DNA from: Cymodocea nodosa | Lineage: Eukaryota > Streptophyta > Magnoliopsida > Alismatales > Cymodoceaceae | Length of the DNA stretch: 64,000 bases | Direction of reading: 5' to 3' | Assembly (NCBI GenBank): GCA_036874045.1 | Contig: JAZBRI010000011.1 | Span: 7,135,001 to 7,199,000 of the forward strand | Shown here: piece after piece, positions 32,860 to 44,401 of the stretch | Position numbering within the stretch: position 1 is the stretch's first letter | How the letters are laid out: each line of letters starts with the position of its first letter | Notes under the pieces: model-generated | What the model saw: the letters and a program-made list of their open reading frames with translations, nothing else | Databases searched by the model: none | Told to the model about the DNA's origin: nothing | Translations under genes and position numbers: made by a program

Positions 32860-34164
32860 TTACATTTTGTATTCAGAAATCAAGTAAACAAACATTGTCA
32901 AAATATTTTTTTGAAGCTGCTCAAGTAAGCTTGATTCTCTAGCTTCAATGGTGTAAGGAACATTTTCAATATCTGCAACATCCATTAATTCAATTTCTAT
33001 AGAATGTTCAAAGTGCAAATCTTCCATAAATTCAATAGCCAATGTATCTGTTTGTAATTCTTCATTTTCCTCAATAGATATTTCCATTTTAACATACTGT
33101 GAATTCTCAAACTCTGTTTCTATAGATTCTGAAAAAGACTAATTAACGTTAAGCTCTTTTAGAGTCTTATCTTTTTCAATAACTGCTACTCCAAATAATC
33201 CAGCCTTTGAACTAGTTACTACTTCAATATTTTCAAGTACTTCTACTATAACTTGTTCAATGTCGTCTGCTTGATGCTCTAATTGTTCAATTTCCTTATC
33301 ATCAAGGCTTGATGCTATAGAAAAACTTGAACTAATTTGTTGCATTGATCTCTTTTCAAGTTTTCTAGAAAATGATAATAATGTTTCATTGTCATCATCA
33401 ATTTCAATGTATTCTGAACTAATGACCTTGTCAGATGCAATGTAAGGTATAATATCTAGACATATATTGTCCTTTGGAATTAAATCTACATCTGATTTTT
33501 TTTGTCCATCTAAATTTGTTTCCTTAGAAATAATCTCTTTTTGTTTCGATTTTCTGACTTTTTTTCTCTTATAGCAAGTTAGTTCCTCTTCTGCTTGTAT
33601 TATTGTTGTTTTCTTCTAAATTTGTTCCAAAACAGTTTTTTGTTTCAATTCTTCTAAGGCACTTTCTATAGCTATTGCCTTGCGAAGACTTTCAACTTTT
33701 TGCTGATTCACAACAATATTTTTCTATTTTTCTTTTACAAATAGAGGTGTAGGAATTGTAGATTCATGTACTTCCTTGAATGATGTAAGTCGTGTTCCAT
33801 TTATAAGTGTTTGAGGAATTCTACTCGATGAACTTACACCTTTTTCCAAGTATTAAACATATTGTTTCAAAAATGCTATCTCAGCACATTTCATACGATA
33901 TTCTTGGTCAAATTTACTTCTAATACTCATGTATTATATACTCTCAGCAATATTTTTAAGTTCTAACTGAACTTCATCAAGTATTTCTTCAGAAAAGAAA
34001 TAGTCACTATATATTTGAGCTAACATTTTGTCAACTTGAAAAATCTTCTTAAATCATGAACGTGAAACTTTATCTTCATCTATCTGTTTTCCTTTTGCAT
34101 TTCCACTACCTCTTCCTTTTCTTCTTTTTCCTCTACCACGCCCTTTATGGAATTTTGAATACAT
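32860..34164 (-). pseudogene. Copia K2-C accessory ORF, C-terminally deleted
   Basis: ATG at 34164 (minus) opens M-Y-S-K-F-H-K-G followed by an Arg/Gly/Lys-rich patch (RGRGKRRKGRGSG), then about 430 codons in one frame to 32860, with only scattered in-frame stops and no frameshift. It is colinear with copia D's ORF (58473 downward). Shared blocks include FKKI-QVDKMLA-IYS, YRMKCAEIAFL-QY, KAIAIES, DNETL-S-SRKLEK and an acidic Ser/Glu region ending in PYTIEARESSL. The part resembling PF20167 in copia D is absent here. Sense orientation, between pol and the 3' LTR. Function unknown; the basic N-terminus could bind nucleic acid or act as a nuclear signal. Confidence 0.65.
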
Positions 34165-34918
34165 TATCGTAGGTGGTTATAGGAACAAGCGGGAAAGATT
34201 TTCGGAAAGATGTTATGAGATAACCTAAGTTCCCATGTAATAAGTGTTTAAATAGGGTTTCTGTAGTAATAATTAAACGAGTCTTTTAGTTGGGTTTGGA
34301 CTTTAAATTAATATTGAATAAACTTTATTCGATCGAAGTACCTAAAAATTTAAGCATAACTTATTAAGTTACCTAACCTAATAAGTAAAACCTTGTTTAG
34401 AGGTAGTTTTACATGTAACCTTACATAACATAATGTCTAATTAGTATATTTTAACTAAAAAGTAAGTTTCGAATATTTTCAATTGAAAGCTTCTGAAAAC
34501 AACATACAAGCTATAAATAACTTATATAAAACATTATCTTGAGAACACTGTAAACTATTCTAATATTCTTTCTATGAACCTAAAATAGTTTGTTTGTCTG
34601 TTAAATTCTTTCATCAAGATCTTAAAAGGACTAAACTCAGATTAACTAATGTTTATATTATGAATGATATTAATCTATTTTGGACATTGTAATTCCTCCC
34701 CCTACAAATATACTTCAAATATATTCAATAGCATACAAAATATACTTGTATAAAATAAGTGTTAATTATAACTATACTTCAAATTTTTCTTTTCAGAAAT
34801 TTCTATTATCCTGAATTCATCAAGAATGATTTCTAGAATCAACTCCAACTATATGAATCAAAACATAACTTTAAACTTAATATGATTAACACAAGGAGAA
34901 TAAAGAAATGTATCTCAA
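34165..34918 (-). other. Spacer upstream of K2-C accessory ORF, joined to gypsy B2
   Basis: Non-coding; homologous to 58474-59220 of copia D (for example CCTACAAATATACTT near 34700 and 59000). The homology ends at about 34918, where gypsy B2 RT sequence starts in the same strand orientation. Confidence 0.75.
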
Positions 34919-35580
34919 CTGTTAATCTTGATTTCTTGGGAACTACATGGATTGGACTAACCCATGAGCTGTCAGAAATCAGATAAATTATGTCATTGTC
35001 TAACCATTTCACTATTTCCTTCCTAACTATTTTTTTAAGGTTTGGATTTAATCTCCTCTTAAGAATTCTAACTAGTTTAGCATTCTCTTCTAAATATATA
35101 TGGTGACAGCATAAAGTTGCACTTAACCCTTTTATATCAGCTATAGTCTATCCTATTGCTTCTTTATAATTTTTTACTACATATTTTAATTTAGATATTT
35201 GACTCTCTTTTAAATCTGATGCAATAATGATTGGACATGTTCATTTTTCTTCTAGAAATATATATGTCAATTCAGGAGGTAAAGGTTTTAAATCTAAATA
35301 TTGACCATTAGAAGCTAGAGCTCCTAATTTAACATTTTCATCTTTGATATTAAACTCTTCTTTATCTCCTTCTACATCTATGCTTTCACTTACTTCTAAA
35401 GTTTTAAAATCTAATTGCCTATTTAATTCTTCTTGAATCACATCTTCTACCATATCTCCTTCATCCTCTAGAAGTCCATAGTATGTAAGGACATTTTTAA
35501 CTCCTTAACCTTTTCTAGTTTGAAAATATTTAATTGAGTATCTTCATTACCATATGCTAATTTCATCATTCCATTCTTAC
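34919..35580 (-). pseudogene. Gypsy B2 RT N-terminus and protease-RT linker, broken
   Basis: 35080 to 34919 reads the DIIYLISDSSWVSP-like start of the RT, then ends at the copia junction. 35453 to 35241 is open, an acidic linker (VEGDKEEFNIKDENV) ending LPPELTYIFLEE, equivalent to 13110-13300 in B1. No catalytic RT motif remains. Confidence 0.75.
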
Positions 35581-35990
35581 AATATAATAGCCCCTGATGT
35601 TGCTAAAAATGGCATTCCCAAAATTAAAAATGTATCATGATTCTAATGCTTAATTTGTTGGGAATCCATAGGATATATGAAGTTCTTGACTTTAATTAGG
35701 ACATTTTCTATTTTTCCTCTAAGGTATCTTATACTTTTATGTGCTAATTGAATGACAGTTCTAGTAAAGATTAAGCCTTCTAATTCTAAAGATACAAATA
35801 TATCACTAGGCATAACATTTATACTTACACCTAGGTCTATTAAGGTCTTTTCCAGAATGGTATTTCTTATGGTGCATGATATAATAGAGATTTCTAGATC
35901 GGATAACTTTTTAGGAATTTGTGGTAGAAATAGAGAACTACTTTACTCATCTAAAAAGATTTTTTTTAAAATTTTTTACTCTCTTTTCTT
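35581..35990 (-). pseudogene. Gypsy B2 protease, broken
   Basis: Equivalent to 13470-13850 of B1. A Thr/Leu-Ile-Asp-Leu-Gly-Val-like active-site region lies near 35850-35820, and an MPFLATSGA-like strand near 35600. Frameshifts and stops throughout. Confidence 0.65.
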
Positions 35991-37023
35991 AGTACACCAA
36001 TTTTTAAGAAATTTAGTACAATGTGGTATTTTCTGCAATAAGTCTAACAAAGGAATGTTAACTTGTACTTTTTCAAAAATTTCTCTAATTTTTTCTTATT
36101 TTTTAGGAAATGTTTGTTATAATCTTTTAGGATAGGGTGCTAATAATTATGACTTACAATATTCTTTTTCTTTCTTTTCATTCTTTTGATCATTTTTAGT
36201 CTCATTTTCAAATTCAGATTCTTCTTTATTGATTTTTAAATTTTCAGATATTACCTATTCATTTTCATTTTGAATTTCTTTCTTACCTACCTTCACTTTG
36301 CTTTCTTTTTGAATTCTTGATGGTATATCAGTTCCAGATCTTAATGTTATACATACATCTTCTAGATTTTCATTACCTTCATGATGTTCTTATATTTCAT
36401 TTTCATGATTTTGATTTTCTATTGTTTTCACTTTTAAATTACATTCTTTAAATTCTATTTCATTGATATTTTCTTTTATCTATATGTTTTGCAAATTATG
36501 CAAATCTTCAACATTAACATTTTCATTTGTGTTTTCATTTTGCATAACTTGTAATTTCATTGTAAATTCATCTAGTGCTTTTAGCTTTCTTTCTATAGCT
36601 AACACTTTCATTTGTATCTTCTAGCTCATTGCATTCAATTTTTAATCAATTTTCAATGTAGTTTTCTTAGTTTCATAGATGATATCGATTTTAGGTTCTG
36701 AATAATCTTCCTTATAATTTATTTGGTTGAGTTCTTGTTGCTGATATATGTATTGTTCTAATTTATCTAAGTTTTGCTCAAAACTACACTTAAGTCTGTC
36801 ATACCTATCCAAAACTTCTTTGTCTCTCGACATATTACTTGTTCTAGACTAACCATTAGTTGAGTAAACTATAGGATTCTCATACTCAGTTCTATTATAT
36901 TTGATGTAATTCATTTGTTGTTCATGTAATCTAACCATCAGCAATGTCATACCCTTCCTAGTTGCAAAATTCACATATGCTAACTACAGGTTTCAAAAAT
37001 CTTTGAGCATAAGTATATGTCAT
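35991..37023 (-). pseudogene. Gypsy B2 short gag, broken
   Basis: ATG at 37023 (minus) gives M-T-Y-T-Y-A-Q-R-F, the counterpart of M-A-Y-A-Y-A-Q-R in B1, followed at once by a decayed zinc knuckle starting C-E-F-C. A Lys/Asn/Glu-rich region follows, with an open run 36833-36642. As in B1, no capsid precedes the zinc knuckle: the primer site is about 80 bp away. Confidence 0.65.
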
Positions 37024-37101
37024 ATTCTCAATTATAAAAAACACACAACAATCCCTCTGATATTAAAACAAAATAGCACTCATAGTTGCTTAGCTTCTCA
37101 A

Positions 37102-37119
37102 TCACTAACAACGGTACTA
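37102..37119 (-). other. Primer binding site, degenerate tRNA-Asp type (gypsy B2)
   Basis: Minus strand TAGTACCGTTGTTAGTGA, the position-equivalent of 14994-15011, with several changes from the tRNA-Asp complement. Confidence 0.6.
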
Positions 37120-37126
37120 GAAAACT

Positions 37127-38884
37127 TGTATTATGTTTGTTTAAAGTTAAATCAGAACTTTTCTATTTAGAAAATTTGTTTGGTTTGTTTTTATGTATAT
37201 ATCAATAAATTCTTTTAAGGTAAACAAACAACTTTTCACACAAATTAGATATTAAGTCCAATTTGTATTTTTAACTGTAAGTGCATAGTGTCTATTGTAT
37301 TTATATGTAAGTATAGGTCGATCTCATAGAGATTGAGTAAAAATTATGTACTATTTTGATTTTTATATTAGTATTTATATGTGTTGAATTAAGCTCTCTG
37401 TTGATTTACAGTTAATTCAATGAACTTAGTTTATGGAGTTACAGCTAAACTCAACAGACTATCTTCATGGACTTAAGTTAACTTCACAAGCCTACCTAGT
37501 AACTTCTAGTTAAATGTTGCTATTCACAAAGGAATTCATCCATCCATTGGGTAGTTCCATAGAATGTAAATAACATCAATTAAGCTTTTTAATTTTAGTT
37601 AATCTGAAATTTATCATTAATCAACAATAACATTCAAATATTTTGAATAGTAACCATTAAGATTTTTAAGTATTTTGTACGAATCAATTTTAGTAATTTA
37701 TAAAACTGTTTTCTATTTTCTAAATTAAATAAATACAAAATATTCACAATACTAACAATGATAATAGTAATCACGATACAAAAAAATAATACAATACATA
37801 AATACTAAACATAAACACAGATCGTTAGATTTTTGGTATTTTTGTTTTAATATGCTCCTAAAGTTAAACAAAAGATGAAATGTAAAAATTCTCTATCGAT
37901 AGTAAAAACTTCTATTACTACATGCGACGTGATTACATCACTGAAAACTTAATCACTTACAATCTCACCTCCTCTCCCTATAGAATCGCGAACTAAGAGT
38001 TGTAAGTTGATCTCCTCTTTAGTATATTGGCATCAACCTAAAGCCAAGACTAGAAGCTTTATGATCTCTTAAAATATGAGTCAGTGCTTTGTGAAAATGA
38101 CTTCCCTTCCTACGACGTGAACACTCTTCACAATGTTGTCAGTCATCGTGTTCAGCTTAGAATCAACTAGACATCTGGAAAGTATCTTCACAAACATTCA
38201 ATAGTTGGTGATTGTGGTGGTGTTATGGAGCTTCAGGGAACTTCTAACGCTTCCTGTAGTTAGCGCGGCCCTCCACCTTCACATACACTTTTCTTCATCT
38301 TTCTCCTCTTCTTTTATATTTCTTTTAGTAGTAACTACTTTTGCTTAAATGATCGGTTAGATTTCCTTCATTCGTATCAACAATGGTGATTTATTCTTCA
38401 TTCCATGAGTTAATTCCTACATGATACGTGTAATCGTGGTTTTCTTTCGAATTCCTTGTTTTTGCAACTACTAATAATGGCATGTTAGAAAATAACTAGT
38501 ATGTGGAGTTAGTGTAACTCAACGGACTTACTTCGTTGACTTAACTATAAAACACGTGCAATAAAGAAATAACTTATAAGCTTATAACACTAACACAACG
38601 TACTACCTTAGTGTATATTCAAGTAACTCAATGCATATAGTTATGCTAACTTAATGAGTTAAACATGTGCAACTCATGTGACATAATAAAACTTTTAAAT
38701 TCAACACGTGCATAATTCTAACTTATGAATAAAAAGATATTTCGAATAGTTACAAACTATAAGTATCCAATGCTTATATATATTTTGGATAGTTAGCATC
38801 TAACTTACCAACAGATAACTTAAGTTAAGTTGTCCAGATCACGACACATGTTCTTCATGAAATAATAAAGTATTTTTTTAAGCA
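37127..38884 (-). repeat. 5' LTR of gypsy B2
   Basis: Begins TGTATTATG (plus strand). About 1.76 kb, colinear with 15020-15988 plus 25385-25807 and with the next LTR at 38887. TATA box TATAAAAG at 38311-38318 (minus). It ends TTTAAGCA, after which a second LTR starts two bases later. Confidence 0.85.
38311..38318 (-). promoter_or_regulatory. TATA box of gypsy B2 LTR
   Basis: TATAAAAG followed by AAGAGGAG on the minus strand; conserved in the B3 LTR at 40065-40072. Confidence 0.65.
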
Positions 38885-40064
38885 TTTGTTTATGGATGTT
38901 TGTTTAGAGTTAAATCAGAACTTGTCTATTCAGAAAACTTGTTTGATTTATTTTTTTTATACATATATTAATAAATTCTTTTAGTGTAAGCAAACAACTT
39001 TTCATACAAATTAAATATTAAGTCCAATTTGTATTTTTAATTGAAAGTGCATAATGTATATTGTATTTATAGGCAAGTACAAGTCGATCCCACAAAAATT
39101 GAGTAAGAATTATATACTATTTTAATTTTTATACTAGAGTTTATGTGTTCAATTAAGTTCTTCATTGATTTACAATTAACTCTAGACTTAGTTCGTAGAA
39201 TTACAATTAACTCAATGAACTATTCTCATGGACTTAAGTTAACTTCATGAGCCTACCTAGTAACTTCTAGTTAAATGTTGCCATTCATAGAGGAATTTGG
39301 CCATCCATTGTGCAGTTCCATAGAATGTAAATAATATTAATTAAGCTTTTTAATATTAGTTAATTTGAGATTTATCATTAATTAACAATAACATTCAGAT
39401 ATTTTGAACAATAACCATTAAGATTTTCTAGTATTCTATATGAATCAATTTCAGTAATCTATAAAATTATTTTCTAATATCTAAATCAACTAAACATAAA
39501 ACATTCACAATACTAACAATGATAACATTAATCACAACAAACAATACAACTCATAAATACTAAATGTAAACACAGATAATTAGTTTTTTGGTATTTTTGT
39601 TTTAATATGTTCCTGAAGTTGAACAAAATGTAAAATGTAAAAATTCTCTACTGATAGTAAAAACTTTCGTCACTATATGCAACACAATTACACCACTAAA
39701 AACTTAATCACTTACAATCTCGCCTCCTCTCCCTATAGAATCGTGAACCAAGACTTATAAGTTGATCTCTTCTTTATTATAATGACATCAACCCGAAACC
39801 AAGGCTAGAAGCTTTACGATCTCTTGAGATATGAGTCGGTGCTTAGTGAAAATGGCTTCCTTTCTTGCGATGCAATCACTCCTCATAGTGGTTGTTAGTC
39901 ACCTGTTTGGCTTAGAATTGACCTGAAATCCAGAAAGTATCCTCACAGACCTCTGATGGTTGGTGGTTGTGGTGGTGTTGTAGAGCCTCAGGGAACTTTT
40001 GATGCTTCCTGCAGTTTGCACGGTCCTCTACCTTCACACACACTTTTTTCATCTTTCTCCTCTT

Positions 40065-40072
40065 CTTTTATA
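40065..40072 (-). promoter_or_regulatory. TATA box of gypsy B3 LTR
   Basis: TATAAAAG on the minus strand, equivalent to 38311-38318. Confidence 0.6.
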
Positions 40073-40770
40073 TTTATTTCAGTAGTAACTACTTCTACCT
40101 AAATGATCGGTTGGATTTCCTTCATTCATATCAACAATGGTGATTTCTTCTTCATTCCACGAGTTAATTCCTACATGATGTGTGCAATCATGATTTTCCT
40201 TCGAATTTCCTATTTCTGCAACTACTACAGTGACATGTTAGAAAATAATTGGTCTATGGAGTTAGTGTAACTCAACGGACTTACTTCGTTGACTTAACTA
40301 TAAAACACGTGCAATAAAGGAATAACTTATAAACTTATAACACTAATATAACGTGTTACCTTAGTATATATTCAAGTAACTCAACACATATAGTTATACT
40401 AACTTAACGAATTAAGCATATGCTGCTCACGTGACATAATAAAACATTTAAATTCACACGCACGTAATTCTAACTTATGAATAAAAAGATATTTTGGTTA
40501 GTTACAAACTATAAGTATCTGAAACTTATATACATTTTGGTTAGTTAGCACCTAACCTTCCAAAAGATAACTTAAGTCAAGTTTCCAAATCACGACATGT
40601 GTCCTCAGTAATTTTATGATAAAGAAGGTATTTTAGATACTTGCAAACCTAACTATCTGATGCTCAAACACATTTCAGATGGTTAGCATTTAACTTACCG
40701 AAAATCCACTTAAGTCATATATTAAGGTTACAACATGTGCCCTTCATGAAATAATAAAGTATTCTTTAAG

Positions 40771-41310
40771 CGTTCAAAACATAACTGTTCGATACATAAA
40801 ATGTAACTCTCTAAAATAACAAACGTTTTAAATACTTAGGAATTACAAAGCCTATAATTCACCAACAATTCAAAAATATACTTAATTAACACTAATTCCC
40901 TGAAATTATGTAAATTCTTTCATTAAAGCATATAATTATGCAATTATAATATAATGGCTTAATTCTCATATGATAAGTTAAATATTATACAATTAACTAT
41001 TTTTTAACTATTAATATTATACACCTTTTCATTTTAAACAGCATTCAAAACATAACTGTCATCTACATGAAATGTACTCTTCGAAATAACAGACATTTCG
41101 GATACTTAGGAATTGAAAAGTCCATAACTCATCGACAATTCAAAAATATACTTAATTAACACTAATTCCCTGAAATTATGCAGATTCTTTCATTAAGGCA
41201 TATAATCGTGCAATTGTAACATAATGGCTTAATTCTCATATGATAAGCTAAATATTATGCAATTAACCATTATTTAATCGTTAATATTATGCACTTTTTC
41301 ATTCTAAATA
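40771..41310. repeat. Two tandem copies of a 270-bp unit
   Basis: Unit 1 at 40771-41040 and unit 2 at 41041-41310. Aligned landmarks are consistently 270-271 bp apart (TTCAAAACATAACTGT; ATAATGGCTTAATTCTC; TTAATATTAT). The copies differ at scattered positions. Non-coding. Confidence 0.9.
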
Positions 41311-42061
41311 CTGACATATCTAGACTTGTTTTATAAGATGTTCTATAAGCCCAAAGTGCATCTATTAAATTATTACCCCAATCTTTTCTAGTAGGATTTA
41401 TCACTTTTTCTAAGATTAACTTAATTTGTTTGTTTGCACTTTCTACTTGTCTACTTGTTTGCAGATGATATGATGTTGCAATTTTGTGATTTACTCTATA
41501 TTTTTTTATTAAGGCTTCAAAACTTCTATCACTAACAATAGCTTTAGGTATTCCAAATCTAGCAATTATATGAGTTCTTATAAAATGTATTACCACTTTG
41601 TTGTTATTAGTTTTTGTAGGAATAACTTCTATCCATTTAGATACATAATCCATCCCGAACAATATATAATTAAATTGATTAGATGTAGGAAATAGACCCA
41701 TAAAATTTATTCCCCACACATCAAATATTTCAACCTCAACAATAAGATTCAGAGTCATCATATTCCTCTTTAATATCCTTCCTATTTGTTGACATCTTAA
41801 ACAACTTATGTAGTATTTGTAAAGATCTTTAAATAATGTTAGCCAGTAAAGTCCATATTATAGAATTTTGGCAACAATTTTCCCTGAACCAAAATGTCAT
41901 TCACATGCTTGGTCATGGCATAAAGATAATATACTCTAATATTCAATTTCTAGCACACACCTCCTTATGACTAAATTAGGACATTTCTTAAATAAATATG
42001 AGTCTTCCCAATAGTAATATTTTACTCTTGAAAAGAATAATTTCTTGTCCTATCTATTCCA
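41311..42061 (-). pseudogene. Gypsy B3 integrase, truncated at both ends
   Basis: 41761 to 41311 is open and reads the core: GINFMGLF (first Asp replaced by Asn), MDYVSKWIE, ARFGIPKAIVSDRSFEAL (second Asp kept but with a deletion of the G-T-H-F-C-N segment) and QVESANKQIK with the Glu. Upstream to 42061 the zinc-site region is decayed. The C-terminal domain is missing because LTR sequence starts at 41310. Upstream it is cut by a copia LTR at 42062. Confidence 0.85.
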
Positions 42062-43160
42062 AGTGTAGAAATCTAGACCTTAAATAATTTTTGAAAGCTT
42101 ATAGGGAAATTTGAAAGGTTACTGTAGCTCACTATCTAAAAGTTAAAACACTTCGTGAGTTAACAACTACAATTATCTAAAAGTTAAGTTACTCAAATAC
42201 ACACATGTAGAATTCAGGAACTTAGTTGGAAGCTTGAAAAAGACGATTTGGTAAGTTAGGAAAGCTAACAATCCGAAAGATAACTATGTTTCGGTAAGTT
42301 ACAACTTCAAGTATCTGAACTTAAGACACCTCACGTGTATGACTTAAAATCTTACGTGACATAGACAAAAAGTCTTTAGTGGATTTTTGGAGAGTTACGG
42401 TAATCTTTCGGAGAGTTACATAGCTAACCATCTAAAAATCTAAGGAAATCGGAAGGTTATTTTGAAATACTCTTCTAAATGGTAACTTACCATTTTTGAA
42501 CCTGCCAATTTAGTAAGTACAGCAGAATATATCCATTGAAAAGAAAATATGATCATTGGACTTACAAGTATAAACACAAACAAGATCATTCAATATTTAA
42601 GAAAGCAAATAAGAAAGATACTAGACAAACAATCACATACAAAGAGAAAAGATATTGTAGATCCTCTTCCATGATAGAAAGCATATGCTAGATTCAATAC
42701 AGAGAAAATAAGCTAAAAGCAGAATTTAGAAGAATATTTTCAAAGCTCCCCAATTGTGTTGAAAGTTTGATCCAAGAAGGATCATTTGGTTTGTGGCTTC
42801 AACCTTAAAGCTTCACTCAAGTTGTTGGTTTGAGTTTTGACCTGAAAACTCAAAAGCTTGGTTTACTAAAGTTTATACCTAAAAACTTCTGAGTGGTTGG
42901 TTCTTGCTTGACCTAAAAGTAAGTGTATGTAAGTGTTGAGACACTTAGTGAAGCCCAAGTGATCCTTGGGGGTGGACTAGCCAAGTTGGTGAACCAACTA
43001 AAATTCCCTTGTATTTCTTGTTTATATTTCCGTGTGCATGTTTTATACATCTGTTTAATACTTATGCAAATTGATTATTCAAATTGGTTAATTAAGTCAA
43101 AAAAAAGTTTTAAATACACATAGATCATCATCTCCTCTAGTGAAGCCTTACAGTCCTAAT
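42062..43160 (+). repeat. Copia K1-type LTR fragment inside gypsy B3
   Basis: Plus-strand, about 1.1 kb, with the K1 dyad-rich U3 (GGTAAGTTAGGAAAGCTAAC), the AAGCCCAAGTGATCC and AGTTGGTGAACC stretches and a K1-like end (CATCTCCTCTAGTGAAGCC ... CCTAATA). Its start is decayed or truncated. It lies where about 720 bp of RNase H and the integrase start should be (B1 11491-12210), so insertion was accompanied or followed by deletion. Confidence 0.8.
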
Positions 43161-44401
43161 AAAAATTACTTCTATCTTAGCTTTGTCTACCTCCAGTCCT
43201 TTCATTGAAACAACATGTCCCAAGACTATTTTTTGTTTTACCATGAAGTGACATTTTTCCTAATTTAGAACCAGATTCTTTTCCACATAGTGTTTTAATA
43301 CTTGATCTAAATTGTTTAAACATACTTCATATGAAGTTCCATTTACAATAAAATCATCCATAAATATTTCTAAAAAATCTTCAATCATTCCAGTGAATAT
43401 GTCTTACGTATTTGAAAGGTGACTAGTGCATTGCATAATCTGAATGACATCCTTTTAAAAGCATAAGTTTCATTAGGACATGTGAAAGTAGTTTTCCCTT
43501 GATCTTCTAATACTATTGGGACTTAGTTATACCCTGAATACCTATCTAGGAAATAAAAATATTTTTGCCCTACTAATTTCTCTAGCATTTGATTTATAAA
43601 AGGTAAGGAAAAATGATCTTTCCTAGTTACAGCATTCAGCTTTCTATAATCTATACATACTCTCCAACCTGATTGAATTCTAGTAGGTATCAATTCTTGA
43701 CTTTTATTCTTAATAATAGTTAATCCTGATTTCTTAAGAACTACATGGATTGGACTAACTCATGAGCTGTTAAAAATCAGATATATTATGTCATATTCTA
43801 ACTATTTCACAATTTCTTTCCTCACTACTTTAAGGTTTGGATTTAATCTCCTTTTAGGAATTATAACTGGTTTAGCATTCTCTTTTAAATATATATGATG
43901 ACAGCATAAAGTAAAACCCTTTTATGTCAGCCATCGTCTATCCTATTGTTTCTTTAGTACATCTTTTAATTTAGATATTTGATCTTCTTTTAAATCTAAT
44001 GTAATAATGATTGGACAAGTCTATTCTTCTTCCAAAAATATATAGGTCAATTCAAGAGGTAAATGTTTTAAATCTAAGTGTGGACCATTAGAAGCTAGAG
44101 CTCCTAATTTAACATTTTCGTCTTCGATATTAAACTCTTCTTGATCTCCTTACATCTATGATTAAGTCTCCATCTATATTTTCACTTCTAAATTTTCAGC
44201 ATCTAATTGCCTATTTAATTCTTCTTGAATCACATCTTTTAACATATCTCCTTCATTCTCTAAAAAGTCTACAATATGTAAGAACATTTCTAACTCCTCA
44301 TCCCTTTCTGGTTTAAAAATATTTAATTTAGTATCCTCGTTACCATATGCTAATTTCATCATTTCATTTTTATAGTTTATAATAGCCCTTGATGTTATTG
44401 A
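43161..44401 (-). pseudogene. Gypsy B3 reverse transcriptase and protease end, broken
   Basis: Minus strand, colinear with B1 12211-13470: the protease/linker end (44416 to 44174, with a GNEDTKLNIF block), a WVSP-like region near 43770, CIDYRKLN-like near 43650, QKYFYFL near 43560, and the catalytic FMDD region near 43365. Heavily interrupted. The most degraded RT of the B copies. Confidence 0.8.

Larger units (their letters stand above)
30882..34918 (-). mobile_element. Copia K2 copy C: 3' LTR and accessory ORF only
   Basis: Minus-strand remnant homologous to the left half of copia D (54004-59220): 3' LTR, polypurine tract, accessory ORF and part of the pol-accessory spacer. Pol is absent; at about 34918 the sequence switches to gypsy B2 RT. 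The left edge cuts copia K1-2 inside GAG-pre-integrase. Confidence 0.85.
34919..38884 (-). mobile_element. Gypsy B2, 5' half
   Basis: Minus-strand gypsy of the B family: 5' LTR (37127-38884), primer site, short gag, protease and only the first part of RT, cut at 34918 by copia K2-C. Domain order and linker sequences match B1 (12750-15020). Confidence 0.85.
38887..41310 (-). repeat. 3' LTR of gypsy B3 (longer than the B2 LTR)
   Basis: Colinear with the B2 LTR to about 40770 but with an extra dyad-containing segment (40615-40740), then the 270-bp tandem repeat to 41310. It contains TATAAAAG at 40065-40072 (minus) and AGTTAG/CTAACC dyads near 40545 and 40680. Integrase sequence begins directly after 41310. 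Confidence 0.75.
38887..44401 (-). mobile_element. Gypsy B3, 3' LTR plus internally deleted pol
   Basis: Minus-strand B-family element: protease remnant at 44401, RT, then a copia K1 LTR in place of RNase H, integrase, and LTR at 41310 downward. The B3 3' LTR and the B2 5' LTR are head to tail. The right end is cut by an A-type LTR fragment at 44402. Confidence 0.8.
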
